Made by a program: the position numbers and the translations under genes
The notes under the pieces: model-generated
The model's database searches: none
The model's input: the letters and a program-made list of their open reading frames with translations, nothing else
What the model was told of the DNA's origin: nothing
Assembly (NCBI GenBank): GCA_005885015.1
Contig: VAYG01000029.1
Location: 1-20,554, forward strand
DNA from: Actinomycetota bacterium
GTDB taxonomy: Bacteria > Actinomycetota > UBA4738
Length of the DNA: 20,554 bases
Reading direction: 5' to 3'
Shown here: piece after piece, positions 13,891 through 20,554 of the stretch
How positions within the stretch are numbered: position 1 is the stretch's first letter
Layout: every line of letters begins with the position of its first letter

Positions 13891-14891
13891 CCGTCCAGCC
13901 CTCCCAGGCAATCGATGACGTCCGGGGCGGGCGCGTCCTCGAACAGGATGCGGTGGACGAGGTCGAAGAAGGGGAGATCCAGCCCGGCCCGCCTCGCCAG
14001 CGTGTGGAGGTCCCGGCTCGAGTCCACCCCCTCGACCGTCATGCCCCGCCGGTTCAGGTCCTCCAGCGCCTCGCGCGGCCGGGCTCCTTCACCCAGCAGC
14101 TCGCCGAGCAGGCGGTTGCGGCCTCCGAGGCTGGTGACCAGCGCGTCTCCGAGCCCGGCCAGGCCGCTCACCGTTTCCGCCCGGCCACCCATGGCCACGA
14201 CCAGCTCGGCCAGCTCGGCGAAGGCCTGGGTGAACAGGGCGGCCTTCGCGTTGCTGTACTGGGCGCCGGCGACCTTGGCCATACCGTCGAGGATGCCCAC
14301 CCCGATGGCGGCCACGTTCTTCCCCACGGTGCAGTACTCCACGCCGGCCAGGTCGTCGGTGACCGAGACGTGGAAGGCCTTGGAACGGAAGCACGCCCCC
14401 GCCTCCTTGGCGGTGGCCACCGGGCTCGACGCGAACACGGCCGCCGTGGGCAGTCCCTGAGCGATCTCCCCCGCAAGGCACGGACCGCCCACCGAGACGA
14501 TGCGCTCGTGCCCGACCTCTTCGGCGTACACCTGGGACATGGGCTTCAGCGTCTCGGGCTCCAGCCCCTTGGCGATCCCCACGATCACCGGAAGCTTCCC
14601 GCAACCATCCATCACGATCCTGGCGAGGGTCCGCGCCCCGCCCGAGTGCGCCCCCATGACCCCGATGTCGATCTCCTTCGCCGCCGCGTCCAGCTCCTCG
14701 GGGCCGACCACGGACAGCCGCTCCGGGAGCATCGCCGGCAGCGCGGGGTGCCGGCGCTCCTCGGTAAGAGCGCGGAGGACCGGCCGGTCGAACTCGCTGC
14801 CCCACAGCACGGTCTCGTGGGCCTGCCGGGCGAGGTGCATGGCGATGGCCGTGCCCATGGCGCCCGCCCCGAACACCGTGATCCTGGCCAC
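13887..14891 (-). CDS. gpsA: NAD(P)-dependent glycerol-3-phosphate dehydrogenase
   Basis: This encodes 334 residues from GTG 14891, the usual length for GpsA. It has an N-terminal Rossmann motif VFGAGAMGTAIAMHLA, IVGIAKGLEPET (the KGL motif), VGGPCLAGEIAQGLPTA, the catalytic-lysine segment CTVGKNVAAIGVGILDGM, AGLGDALVTSLGGRNR and EGVDSSRDLH. The enzyme makes sn-glycerol-3-phosphate from dihydroxyacetone phosphate for phospholipids, in the cytoplasm. A longer frame reaches 15365 but would run through the lipoprotein gene antisense frame and is not credible. A TATCCT box 7 bases before the GTG suggests its own leaderless promoter. Some motifs are non-standard (GRNR for SRN, GSEF after the first sheet), but all key features are present. 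Confidence 0.94.
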   Translation of the reverse strand: MARITVFGAGAMGTAIAMHLARQAHETVLWGSEFDRPVLRALTEERRHPALPAMLPERLSVVGPEELDAAAKEIDIGVMGAHSGGARTLARIVMDGCGKLPVIVGIAKGLEPETLKPMSQVYAEEVGHERIVSVGGPCLAGEIAQGLPTAAVFASSPVATAKEAGACFRSKAFHVSVTDDLAGVEYCTVGKNVAAIGVGILDGMAKVAGAQYSNAKAALFTQAFAELAELVVAMGGRAETVSGLAGLGDALVTSLGGRNRLLGELLGEGARPREALEDLNRRGMTVEGVDSSRDLHTLARRAGLDLPFFDLVHRILFEDAPAPDVIDCLGGLDG

Positions 14892-14898
14892 GGTCCGG

Positions 14899-14904
14899 AG
14901 GATA
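14899..14904 (-). promoter_or_regulatory. -10 box (TATCCT) for leaderless gpsA transcript
   Basis: On the minus strand TATCCT is followed by 7 bases and the GTG at 14891. An overlapping TATATC at 14906-14901 is an alternative. The 49-bp gap from the lipoprotein stop has no Shine-Dalgarno at the right spacing for that GTG. Confidence 0.45.
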
Positions 14905-14940
14905 TATCGCAGGCCGGTGGGGCCGACGAGACGCGGTCGG

Positions 14941-15780
14941 TCAGGCCTGGATGGTCCCCGTGGCCGAGGCCGGACCCCGAAGGCCATCGCCGGCGAACCA
15001 CGCATCGACCCGGACCGGGCCGATGTGCAGAAGAGCGCCGGGCGGATGGAACGTAGCCCGGAAGAACCCCTTCTCGTCGGTGACGCGGATCCCCAGATCG
15101 AAGGTGGCGGGGGTGAAGGGGATCCGTTCCCTGCCGACCTCGCCGGACCGGCCGCTGAACAGCACGACGAAGTAGCCGCTTCCTTCAGAGGCGGGCGACA
15201 CCCTGGCGTCGAAGGCGACGCTGAACGCGTCACCCGGCCGGACGGCGAACCGGGGGGAGTCGACCACGACGGCCCCCCGGTCGCTCGGCTTGACCTCGGC
15301 CACCACGGTGCCACGAAGGGACCAGCCGTCCTTGCCGTGACCGAACTCGCCGTCCGGCACCGCATTGGCCCGTCCGCCCCCCTGGTACTCCACCCCGTAG
15401 AGGGAGAGGTCGGTCTGGCCGAGACAGCCGCATTCGGTGTTGACCCGGAGCCCCACGGCAGCCCGATCTGCCCCCTCGGGGACGGTGCCCATGAGTGTGT
15501 AGCTCTCCAGGGTCCCCGGCCCCTCGAGCGGGGTCAGCGTCACGTGGATGGCGGCCCCGATCACGGGGCGGCCGGCCTGATCGCGAAGGGTCCCGGAGGC
15601 ACGGAAGGACCCCACGTACTCGGAGGGTCCGACCTCAAGCTCCAGGGACGTGCGAACGCGGGCGGCCGGAGATGGCGCCTGGGGAGCCGGGCTCGACGAC
15701 CGGGCCGGAGACGATACCGCGGGAGCCCCGGTGCACGCGCCGAGCACAAGGAGCAGCAGAGGCACGACGCGCAGGGTCAC
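14941..15780 (-). CDS. Predicted secreted lipoprotein of unknown function
   Basis: From GTG 15780 this is 279 residues. A lipoprotein signal peptide is plain: one Arg, a run of leucines and the lipobox LGAC, so Cys16 would be lipidated and the protein anchored outside the membrane. A Ser/Pro/Ala-rich tether follows (about 20-42). Two beta-rich parts come next: one of Ig-like character (GTLRDQAGRPVIGAAIHVTL), and a second with FGHGKDGWSLRG, FDARVSP and a long beta-strand pattern resembling carbohydrate-binding jelly rolls. CGC in NTECGCLG could form a disulphide. A start 9 bases upstream (GTG 15789) is in frame, but it directly abuts the TATGCT box. I do not recognise the family. A sugar- or wall-binding role is only a guess. 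Confidence 0.8.
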   Translation of the reverse strand: MTLRVVPLLLLVLGACTGAPAVSSPARSSSPAPQAPSPAARVRTSLELEVGPSEYVGSFRASGTLRDQAGRPVIGAAIHVTLTPLEGPGTLESYTLMGTVPEGADRAAVGLRVNTECGCLGQTDLSLYGVEYQGGGRANAVPDGEFGHGKDGWSLRGTVVAEVKPSDRGAVVVDSPRFAVRPGDAFSVAFDARVSPASEGSGYFVVLFSGRSGEVGRERIPFTPATFDLGIRVTDEKGFFRATFHPPGALLHIGPVRVDAWFAGDGLRGPASATGTIQA

Positions 15781-15789
15781 GTCGCGCAC

Positions 15790-15795
15790 AGCATA
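15790..15795 (-). promoter_or_regulatory. -10 box (TATGCT) for a leaderless lipoprotein transcript
   Basis: On the minus strand TATGCT is followed by 9 bases (GTGCGCGAC) and then GTG at 15780. That is the same box-to-start distance as for the LLM oxidoreductase and argues for 15780 over 15789 as the start. Confidence 0.5.
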
Positions 15796-15836
15796 GGACG
15801 AGCGGTCCGGACTTCGGGCCGCGCCGGGTGACGGGG

Positions 15837-16511
15837 TCAGACCCGAACGGCGCCGTGCTTCACGGCGAAGGCCACGGCCTCCAGCTTCGAGTGGACCCCC
15901 AGCTTGCCCAGGAGGTTGCGCACGTGGGTTTGCACGGTCTGGGGGCTGATGTAGAGCCGTCCGGCGATGTCGTCGTTGCGGTACCCCTGGGCCAGCAGGC
16001 CGAGGACCTCGCGCTCCCGCTCGGTCAGCTGGTTGATCAGGAGCTGGGCGTCGCGCCTGGCCTCGCGCTCGCGCGCCACGCGGGGCAGTAGGCGGGCCAG
16101 GGCGGTCCGGTCGATCAGGATCTCTCCGGCGGCGGCCGCTTTCAGGGTCCCCAGGAAATCGTCCACGCCTTCGGTCTTGTGAAGGAACCCCGAGGCGCCG
16201 GCCTCCACGGCGTCCACCAGGAGCCGTTCGTCCTGGTGGGCGGTCATGACCACCACCTTGGTGGCGGGGGACGACTCCTTGATCAGGCGGGTGGCGTCGA
16301 TCCCGCTCATGGCCCCGCCGAACTCGATGTCCATGAGGACGACGTCGGGACGGAGGTCCTTCACCAGCTCGACCGCCTGCTCGGAGCTGTGGACGGGTGA
16401 AAGGAGGCTGAAGCCAGGGTCGTGCCCGACCACGTCGGTCAGGGTCTCGGTGAGGAGCCGATGATCGTCGCAGATCAGGAGCCTGATCGCCCCACCGGTC
16501 GCCTCGTTCAC
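15837..16511 (-). CDS. NarL/FixJ-family response regulator (REC + LuxR HTH)
   Basis: From GTG 16511 this is 224 residues. The receiver domain (about 9-125) has the acidic pair Asp15-Asp16 (LLICDDHRLL), the phosphoacceptor Asp61 (VVLMDIEFGG), Thr in VVVMTAHQDE and Lys in FLHKTEG. A linker helix leads to a LuxR HTH (about 155-215): LTEREREVLGLLAQG, SPQTVQTHVRNLLGKLGV. It should bind DNA when phosphorylated. GAGGGGG four bases before 16511 favours that start; an in-frame GTG at 16547 would add 12 residues and is preceded by TAGCTA-N6. No histidine kinase is encoded nearby, so its partner lies outside the window. It is divergent from the debranching enzyme gene and could control it; that is a guess. 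Confidence 0.93.
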   Translation of the reverse strand: MNEATGGAIRLLICDDHRLLTETLTDVVGHDPGFSLLSPVHSSEQAVELVKDLRPDVVLMDIEFGGAMSGIDATRLIKESSPATKVVVMTAHQDERLLVDAVEAGASGFLHKTEGVDDFLGTLKAAAAGEILIDRTALARLLPRVAREREARRDAQLLINQLTEREREVLGLLAQGYRNDDIAGRLYISPQTVQTHVRNLLGKLGVHSKLEAVAFAVKHGAVRV

Positions 16512-16601
16512 CTCGCCCCCTCGCTCGGCGAGCCCGCCATACCTCACTGTGGGTAGCTATCGGCAGATCGGGCCCAAAGCCGTAGGAGATTCGCCTCGGG
16601 C

Positions 16602-16607
16602 TAACAT
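16602..16607 (+). promoter_or_regulatory. -10 box (TAACAT) for a leaderless debranching-enzyme operon
   Basis: TAACAT, six bases, ATG at 16614: the same spacing as at 7369-7381. No ribosome-binding site precedes the ATG. It lies in the 102-bp divergent gap shared with the response regulator. Confidence 0.6.
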
Positions 16608-16613
16608 CCGGGA

Positions 16614-18749
16614 ATGGCCAAGCCGCCGGCCGTCACCGACATCAGGGACGTCCAGGTCATCAAGCACGACCGGGCGTTCTTCCTTTCCGATCGGTTCGGG
16701 GACGTTCTCGAGGACAATCAGGCCGCGCTCGGCCTGTACTACCGCGACACTCGCTTCCTGTCCAGGCTGGAGCTGACCGTGAACGAGCTCCGCCCGCTCC
16801 TCCTGCACTCCTCCACGGAGCGCAACTACTGGCAGGTCGTCGAGCTCGCCTACCCCATCACGGTGGTCGACCCCACGGGGTTCGAATCGCAGCAGAACGT
16901 GTCGGTGTCGCGCAGCCGTCTGATCGGGGACTCCTTGCTCGAGCGCATCCTGGTGGCGAACTACGGCTCGGAGTCGCACGGCGTCCGGGTCAAACTCGAG
17001 TTCGATTCGGACTTCCTGGACGTCTTCGAGGTCAGGGGTTACGGCCGGAGGAACGTCCAGCCGGGGCAGGCGCAGCCGCCGGTGGTGGGCAGGAACCAGG
17101 TCCGGTTCGGCTACCTCGGCGCCGACGGGGTCTCTCGGACCACCACCATCCGGTTCTCACCGGCCCCCGACGAGCTCGCCGCGAACACGGCGGTCTTCGA
17201 GCTCGTCCTGGCCCACGGGGAGAGAGCGGAGGTGATCCTCGAGATCACCCCGGAGATCGGCGACGTCGCGCCGACCCGGCAAGGGATCCGGGAGGTCCGG
17301 GTCCGGCTGGAGCGCCAGTACGCCCAGTGGCGAAGGCGCTGCACGCGCTTCCGCGCCGCAAACACCCAGCTCACCAGGTTCCTCGATCGGGCCATCCTCG
17401 ACCTGCGGATGCTCCTTTCCGAGGACGATCAGGGCCGCCCCTACCTCGACGCGGGCGTGCCCTGGTTCTCCGCACTGTTCGGCCGGGACTCCCTGATCAC
17501 GGCCTACGAGTGCCTGGGTGTGAACCCGGAGCTGGCCTGGGGGGTCCTCCGGGGGCTGGCGAATCTCCAGGGCACGGTCCACGACGACTGGCGCGACGAG
17601 GAACCCGGGAAGATCCTCCACGAGGTCCGGGTCGGCGAGCTGGCCCGGTCCGGGGAGATCCCGCACACGCCCTATTACGGGACGGTCGACGCCACTCCGC
17701 TGTGGCTGGTGCTGCTCACCTACGCCTACACGTGGACCGGCGACATGGAGGCCGTGCGCGCGCTGTGGCCGAACGCCCTCGCCGCGCTGGAGTGGATCGA
17801 CCGGCACGGCGACCTGGACGGCGACGGCTACGTCGAATACCGGAAGCGGTCACCCCGAGGGCTGGACAACCAGGGGTGGAAGGACTCCTGGAACGCCATC
17901 GTCCATCCGGACGGGACGCTGGTTCGAGGCCCCATCGCCCTGGTCGAGGTCCAGGCCTACGTGTACCAGGCCAAGTCCCGGCTGGTACGTCTGGCCCGGG
18001 CCCTCGGCGAGGAAGATGTGGCCGCACGACTGGAGCGGGAGGCGGCGGACCTGAAGGACCGCTTCAATCGGGACTTCTGGATGGAGCGCGAGGGGTACTT
18101 TGCCCTCGCCCTGGACGGGGACAAGCGCCAGGTCGCCACCATCACCTCGAACCCCGGGCACTGCCTGTGGTCCGGGATCGTGGACGAGGAGAAGGCGGCC
18201 CGGGTGGCCCGGAAGCTGGTCTCGCCGGCCCTGTCCTCGGGGTGGGGGATCCGAACCATCGCCTCGCGGCAGCGTCCCTTCGATCCGCTCGGCTATCACA
18301 CCGGGAGCGTGTGGCCCCACGACAACGCGCTGATCGCGCACGGCCTCAAGCTGTACGGGTTCGACGCCGAGGCCAGCAAGGTGATCGACCAGCTCGTCCT
18401 GGCCGGTTCGCACTTCGCCCTGGGTCGCTTTCCCGAGCTGTTCTGCGGTTACTCCAGCGAGGAAGTACCCGTGCCGGTCGAGTACCCGGTGGCCTGCCGC
18501 CCGCAGGCGTGGGCCAGCGGCGCGCCGCTGCTGATGCTGCGGTCCTACGCGGGGATCACCGCGGACGCGCCGGAAGGGAGGCTGTACATCGTCCGCCCGC
18601 AGCTCCCCGACTGGCTCGATCGGATCGAGATCTTGGGCATGCGGGTGGGGCAGGCCAGGGTGGATCTGACCTTCTCATCCAGGGACGGGGTCACCGCCAC
18701 GCAGGTCCCCCGGAAGGAGGGCGACCTCGAGGTGCTGATCCGCCAGTGA
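16614..18749 (+). CDS. Glycogen debranching enzyme (amylo-alpha-1,6-glucosidase family)
   Basis: This encodes 711 residues. An N-terminal GDE_N_bis-type beta domain spans about 20-225 (FLSDRFGD, LGLYYRDTRFLSRLEL). It leads to an (alpha/alpha)6 catalytic barrel at about 250-700 with GVPWFSALFGRDSLITAYECL, GLDNQGWKDSWNAI, SNPGHCLWSGIV and YHTGSVWPHDNALIAHGL. Conserved Asp/Glu in GRDS and QGWKDS are probably in the active site. The family removes alpha-1,6-linked glucose at glycogen branch points or acts on related oligosaccharides in the cytoplasm. Starting at ATG 16614, it is probably leaderless. It overlaps the hydroxy-acid oxidase by 4 nt (GTGA), so carbon-storage breakdown is cotranscribed with two-carbon acid metabolism. 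Length and motif order are normal. Confidence 0.94.
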   Translation: MAKPPAVTDIRDVQVIKHDRAFFLSDRFGDVLEDNQAALGLYYRDTRFLSRLELTVNELRPLLLHSSTERNYWQVVELAYPITVVDPTGFESQQNVSVSRSRLIGDSLLERILVANYGSESHGVRVKLEFDSDFLDVFEVRGYGRRNVQPGQAQPPVVGRNQVRFGYLGADGVSRTTTIRFSPAPDELAANTAVFELVLAHGERAEVILEITPEIGDVAPTRQGIREVRVRLERQYAQWRRRCTRFRAANTQLTRFLDRAILDLRMLLSEDDQGRPYLDAGVPWFSALFGRDSLITAYECLGVNPELAWGVLRGLANLQGTVHDDWRDEEPGKILHEVRVGELARSGEIPHTPYYGTVDATPLWLVLLTYAYTWTGDMEAVRALWPNALAALEWIDRHGDLDGDGYVEYRKRSPRGLDNQGWKDSWNAIVHPDGTLVRGPIALVEVQAYVYQAKSRLVRLARALGEEDVAARLEREAADLKDRFNRDFWMEREGYFALALDGDKRQVATITSNPGHCLWSGIVDEEKAARVARKLVSPALSSGWGIRTIASRQRPFDPLGYHTGSVWPHDNALIAHGLKLYGFDAEASKVIDQLVLAGSHFALGRFPELFCGYSSEEVPVPVEYPVACRPQAWASGAPLLMLRSYAGITADAPEGRLYIVRPQLPDWLDRIEILGMRVGQARVDLTFSSRDGVTATQVPRKEGDLEVLIRQ

Positions 18750-19885
18750 CCGCCGGCCGCCGGGCGTCGTCCTCGGACGTTCCTTCCGCGGAGGCCACGA
18801 CGCTCGCCGTCGAGGACTTCGAGGCCGCGGCCAGGCAGCGGCTCCCCCGGATGGTGTTCGACTACTACGCCGGAGGGGCCGGGGAGGAAACGACGCTCCG
18901 GGAGAACCGACGGGCCTACGACCGGTGGGTGATCCGGCCGCGAGTCCTGGTCGACGTATCGACCGTCGATCTGCGAACCACCGTTCTCGGGCAGGACGTT
19001 CCGTTCCCGATCCTCCTGGCCCCCACCGCTTTCCAGCGCCTGGCCCACCGGCTCGGAGAGGTGGCCACCGCGCAGGGAGCGGCCTCCGTCGGCGCGTTGA
19101 TGGTCGTCTCCACGATCTCGACGGCCTCGCTGGAGGAGATCGCGGGGACGGGCGTCCGGCGGTGGTTCCAGCTCTATGTCCTGACGGACCGGGACCTCAC
19201 CGCCGAGCTCGTGAAGCGGGCCCACGCCGCCGGCTATGGGGCGATCGTGCTGACCGTCGACACGCCGGTGCTGGGCCGCCGGCTCCGGGACGAGCGGAAC
19301 CGGTTCTCGCTGCCGCCGGGGATCGGCTTGGCCAACCTCGCCGGGGCGGGCTTGCCTACCGCCGAGGGATCGGCCCTCTTCTCCTTCTTCGTCGACCGGA
19401 TCGATCCCTCGCTCGATTGGGAGGACGTGGCGTGGCTGCGGTCCCTCACGCCGCTCCCGCTCGTCCTCAAGGGGATCGTCACGGAGGAGGACGCCCGGCT
19501 GGCCGTCGAGGCCGGGGTGGACGCCATCGTCGTCTCCAACCACGGAGGACGGCAGCTGGACGGGGCGCCGGCGACGTTGGACGTCCTGCCGGAGGTCGTG
19601 GCGGCCGCTGACGGACGGGCCGAGGTCCTCCTCGACGGCGGGATCCGAAGGGGATCCGACGTCTTCAAGGCGCTCGCCCTGGGGGCCCGGGCCGTGCTGG
19701 TGGGACGACCCTATCTGTGGGGTCTGGCCGCCGGTGGGCCCGAGGGCGTGCGCCGAGTCCTGGAGATCCTCCGTGACGACCTGGCGCTTACCATGGCCCT
19801 GGCGGGACGGGCTGGCGTGCCGGCGATCGACCGCTCCGCCGTTGCTCCCGCGCCGCGGGACCCCGATCGAGGAGAGGACACATGA
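18746..19885 (+). CDS. FMN-dependent alpha-hydroxy-acid oxidase/dehydrogenase
   Basis: This encodes 379 residues from GTG 18746, overlapping the debranching stop. It is a TIM-barrel flavoenzyme of the glycolate oxidase/lactate oxidase family that turns a 2-hydroxy acid into a 2-oxo acid. Aligned by eye to spinach glycolate oxidase, all active-site residues are kept: Tyr40 (FDYYAGG), Tyr144 (FQLYV), Asp172 (VDTP), Lys242 (LKGIV), His266 and Arg269 (SNHGGRQLDG). The position of Trp108, which shapes substrate choice, seems to be Ile124 (STIST), so glycolate is not certain; lactate or larger hydroxy acids are possible. A longer frame upstream is shadow of the debranching gene. The stop overlaps the aminotransferase ATG by 4 nt, suggesting glyoxylate is handed on. 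Confidence 0.93.
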   Translation: MTAGRRASSSDVPSAEATTLAVEDFEAAARQRLPRMVFDYYAGGAGEETTLRENRRAYDRWVIRPRVLVDVSTVDLRTTVLGQDVPFPILLAPTAFQRLAHRLGEVATAQGAASVGALMVVSTISTASLEEIAGTGVRRWFQLYVLTDRDLTAELVKRAHAAGYGAIVLTVDTPVLGRRLRDERNRFSLPPGIGLANLAGAGLPTAEGSALFSFFVDRIDPSLDWEDVAWLRSLTPLPLVLKGIVTEEDARLAVEAGVDAIVVSNHGGRQLDGAPATLDVLPEVVAAADGRAEVLLDGGIRRGSDVFKALALGARAVLVGRPYLWGLAAGGPEGVRRVLEILRDDLALTMALAGRAGVPAIDRSAVAPAPRDPDRGEDT

Positions 19886-20554
19886 GGCCGATCCCCAAGC
19901 CCTTCCATCCACCCCGGCGGCTCCTCATGGGGCCGGGGCCGAGCGCGGTCAGCGACCGGGTGCTCCAGGCGATGGCAGAACCGGTGATCGGGCATCTGGA
20001 TCCGGCCACCTTCGAGATGATGAACGAGCTCCAGGCCATGCTTCGCCAGGTCTTCCAGACGTCCAACGACCTGACCTATCCGGTCTCGGGCACGGGCACG
20101 GCCGCCATGGAGACCGCCCTGACCAACGTCCTCGAGCCGGACGACGTGGCCATCGTGCTGGTGAGCGGCTTCTTCGGAGAACGGATGCGCGAGATCGCCT
20201 CCCGGTGTGGTGCGCGGATCGTCGTCCTGGGAGGGGAGTGGGGCGTGCCGGTGCAACCCGACGAGGTCGCCACCGCCCTGGAAAAGTTCCCGGAAGCCAA
20301 GGCTGTGTGCGCCGTGCACGTTGAGACCTCGACCGGACTGCGGCAGCCCCTTGAGGAGCTGGGCCGGCTGTGCGCGGAGCACGGCGCGCTGTTCCTGGTC
20401 GACGCCGTGGCATCCCTCGGGGGGATCGAGGTGGACTCGGACGGGTGGGGCATCGACGTCTGCTACTCGGGCTCCCAGAAGTGCCTGTCGGCACCACCGG
20501 GCCTCGGCCCGATCACGTTCTCCGACCGGGCATTCGCCGCGATGGATGGGCGCA
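19882..20554 (+). CDS. Alanine-glyoxylate / serine-pyruvate aminotransferase (3' truncated)
   Basis: ATG 19882 follows GGAGAGG by a few bases and overlaps the oxidase stop (ATGA). The frame stays open to the window end, giving 224 of an expected 370-400 residues. It is a fold-type I PLP aminotransferase of the AGXT group: LLMGPGPSAVSDRVLQAM, GTGTAAMETALTNVLEP, VHVETSTGLRQPL, LVDAVASLGG, and the PLP-lysine motif SGSQKCLSAPPG. The family usually passes an amino group from alanine or serine to glyoxylate, making glycine. Coupling to the hydroxy-acid oxidase supports that reading. The remaining C-terminal domain lies outside the window. Substrates are inferred from context. Confidence 0.94.
   Translation, partial: MRPIPKPFHPPRRLLMGPGPSAVSDRVLQAMAEPVIGHLDPATFEMMNELQAMLRQVFQTSNDLTYPVSGTGTAAMETALTNVLEPDDVAIVLVSGFFGERMREIASRCGARIVVLGGEWGVPVQPDEVATALEKFPEAKAVCAVHVETSTGLRQPLEELGRLCAEHGALFLVDAVASLGGIEVDSDGWGIDVCYSGSQKCLSAPPGLGPITFSDRAFAAMDGR

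Noticed and set aside
13330..15831. Several 360-440 codon plus-strand frames across glpX, gpsA and the lipoprotein
   Set aside because: All are antisense to well-supported minus-strand genes, with His/Gly/Arg-rich nonsense sequence.
1..20554. Mobile elements, CRISPR arrays, tRNA or rRNA genes
   Set aside because: No transposase, integrase, direct-repeat array or cloverleaf-like sequence was seen on either strand.

Overview
This 20.5 kb window is GC-rich, densely coded chromosome. It holds about 20 protein genes in short operons and no rRNA, tRNA, CRISPR array or insertion sequence that I can see. It looks like an uncultured Actinomycetota (actinobacterial) lineage. The clues are an F420-type LLM oxidoreductase, an RskA-like ECF sigma/anti-sigma pair, a class II fructose-bisphosphatase, frequent GTG starts, six 4-nt stop/start overlaps, and several genes whose start codon lies only 6-9 nt after a TAnnnT box (leaderless transcripts). 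The assignment rests on gene content alone.

Layout. 1-800: the end of a SufR-like regulator, overlapped tail to tail by a small HARE-HTH gene that sits below a striking inverted repeat. 827-3030 (minus): an NfeD membrane protease and slipin operon. 3129-4434 (plus, divergent): an ECF sigma factor and an anti-sigma gene that is frameshifted where its membrane segment should be. 4492-5523: an HtrA-like protease with no visible signal peptide. 5542-7257 (minus): a Crp/Fnr regulator followed by an esterase. 7381-12111 (plus): an atypical sugar nucleotidyltransferase, then an LLM oxidoreductase - solo HARE-HTH protein - dipeptidyl peptidase IV operon; the peptidase is frameshifted just before its catalytic domain. 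12113-15780 (minus): lipoprotein, gpsA, glpX and a CADD-family diiron protein. 15837-16511 (minus): a NarL-type response regulator. 16614-20554 (plus): a glycogen debranching enzyme, an FMN alpha-hydroxy-acid oxidase and a truncated alanine-glyoxylate aminotransferase, chained by 4-nt overlaps.

How the genes may work together. The left part reads as an envelope-stress neighbourhood (NfeD, slipin, ECF sigma, HtrA). The right part is central carbon metabolism: triose-phosphate/glycerol (gpsA, glpX), glycogen breakdown, and a possible glycolate to glyoxylate to glycine step. The CADD protein keeps every metal ligand and the Tyr/Lys that I recall from the chlamydial self-sacrificing p-aminobenzoate synthase, so it may supply folate precursor.

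The most notable points are the CADD residue set, the two stand-alone HARE-HTH genes, the AGTCTC palindrome, the two 3n+1 lesions (anti-sigma and DPP-IV), and the leaderless promoter pattern. No wholly new multi-gene defence or mobile system is evident.
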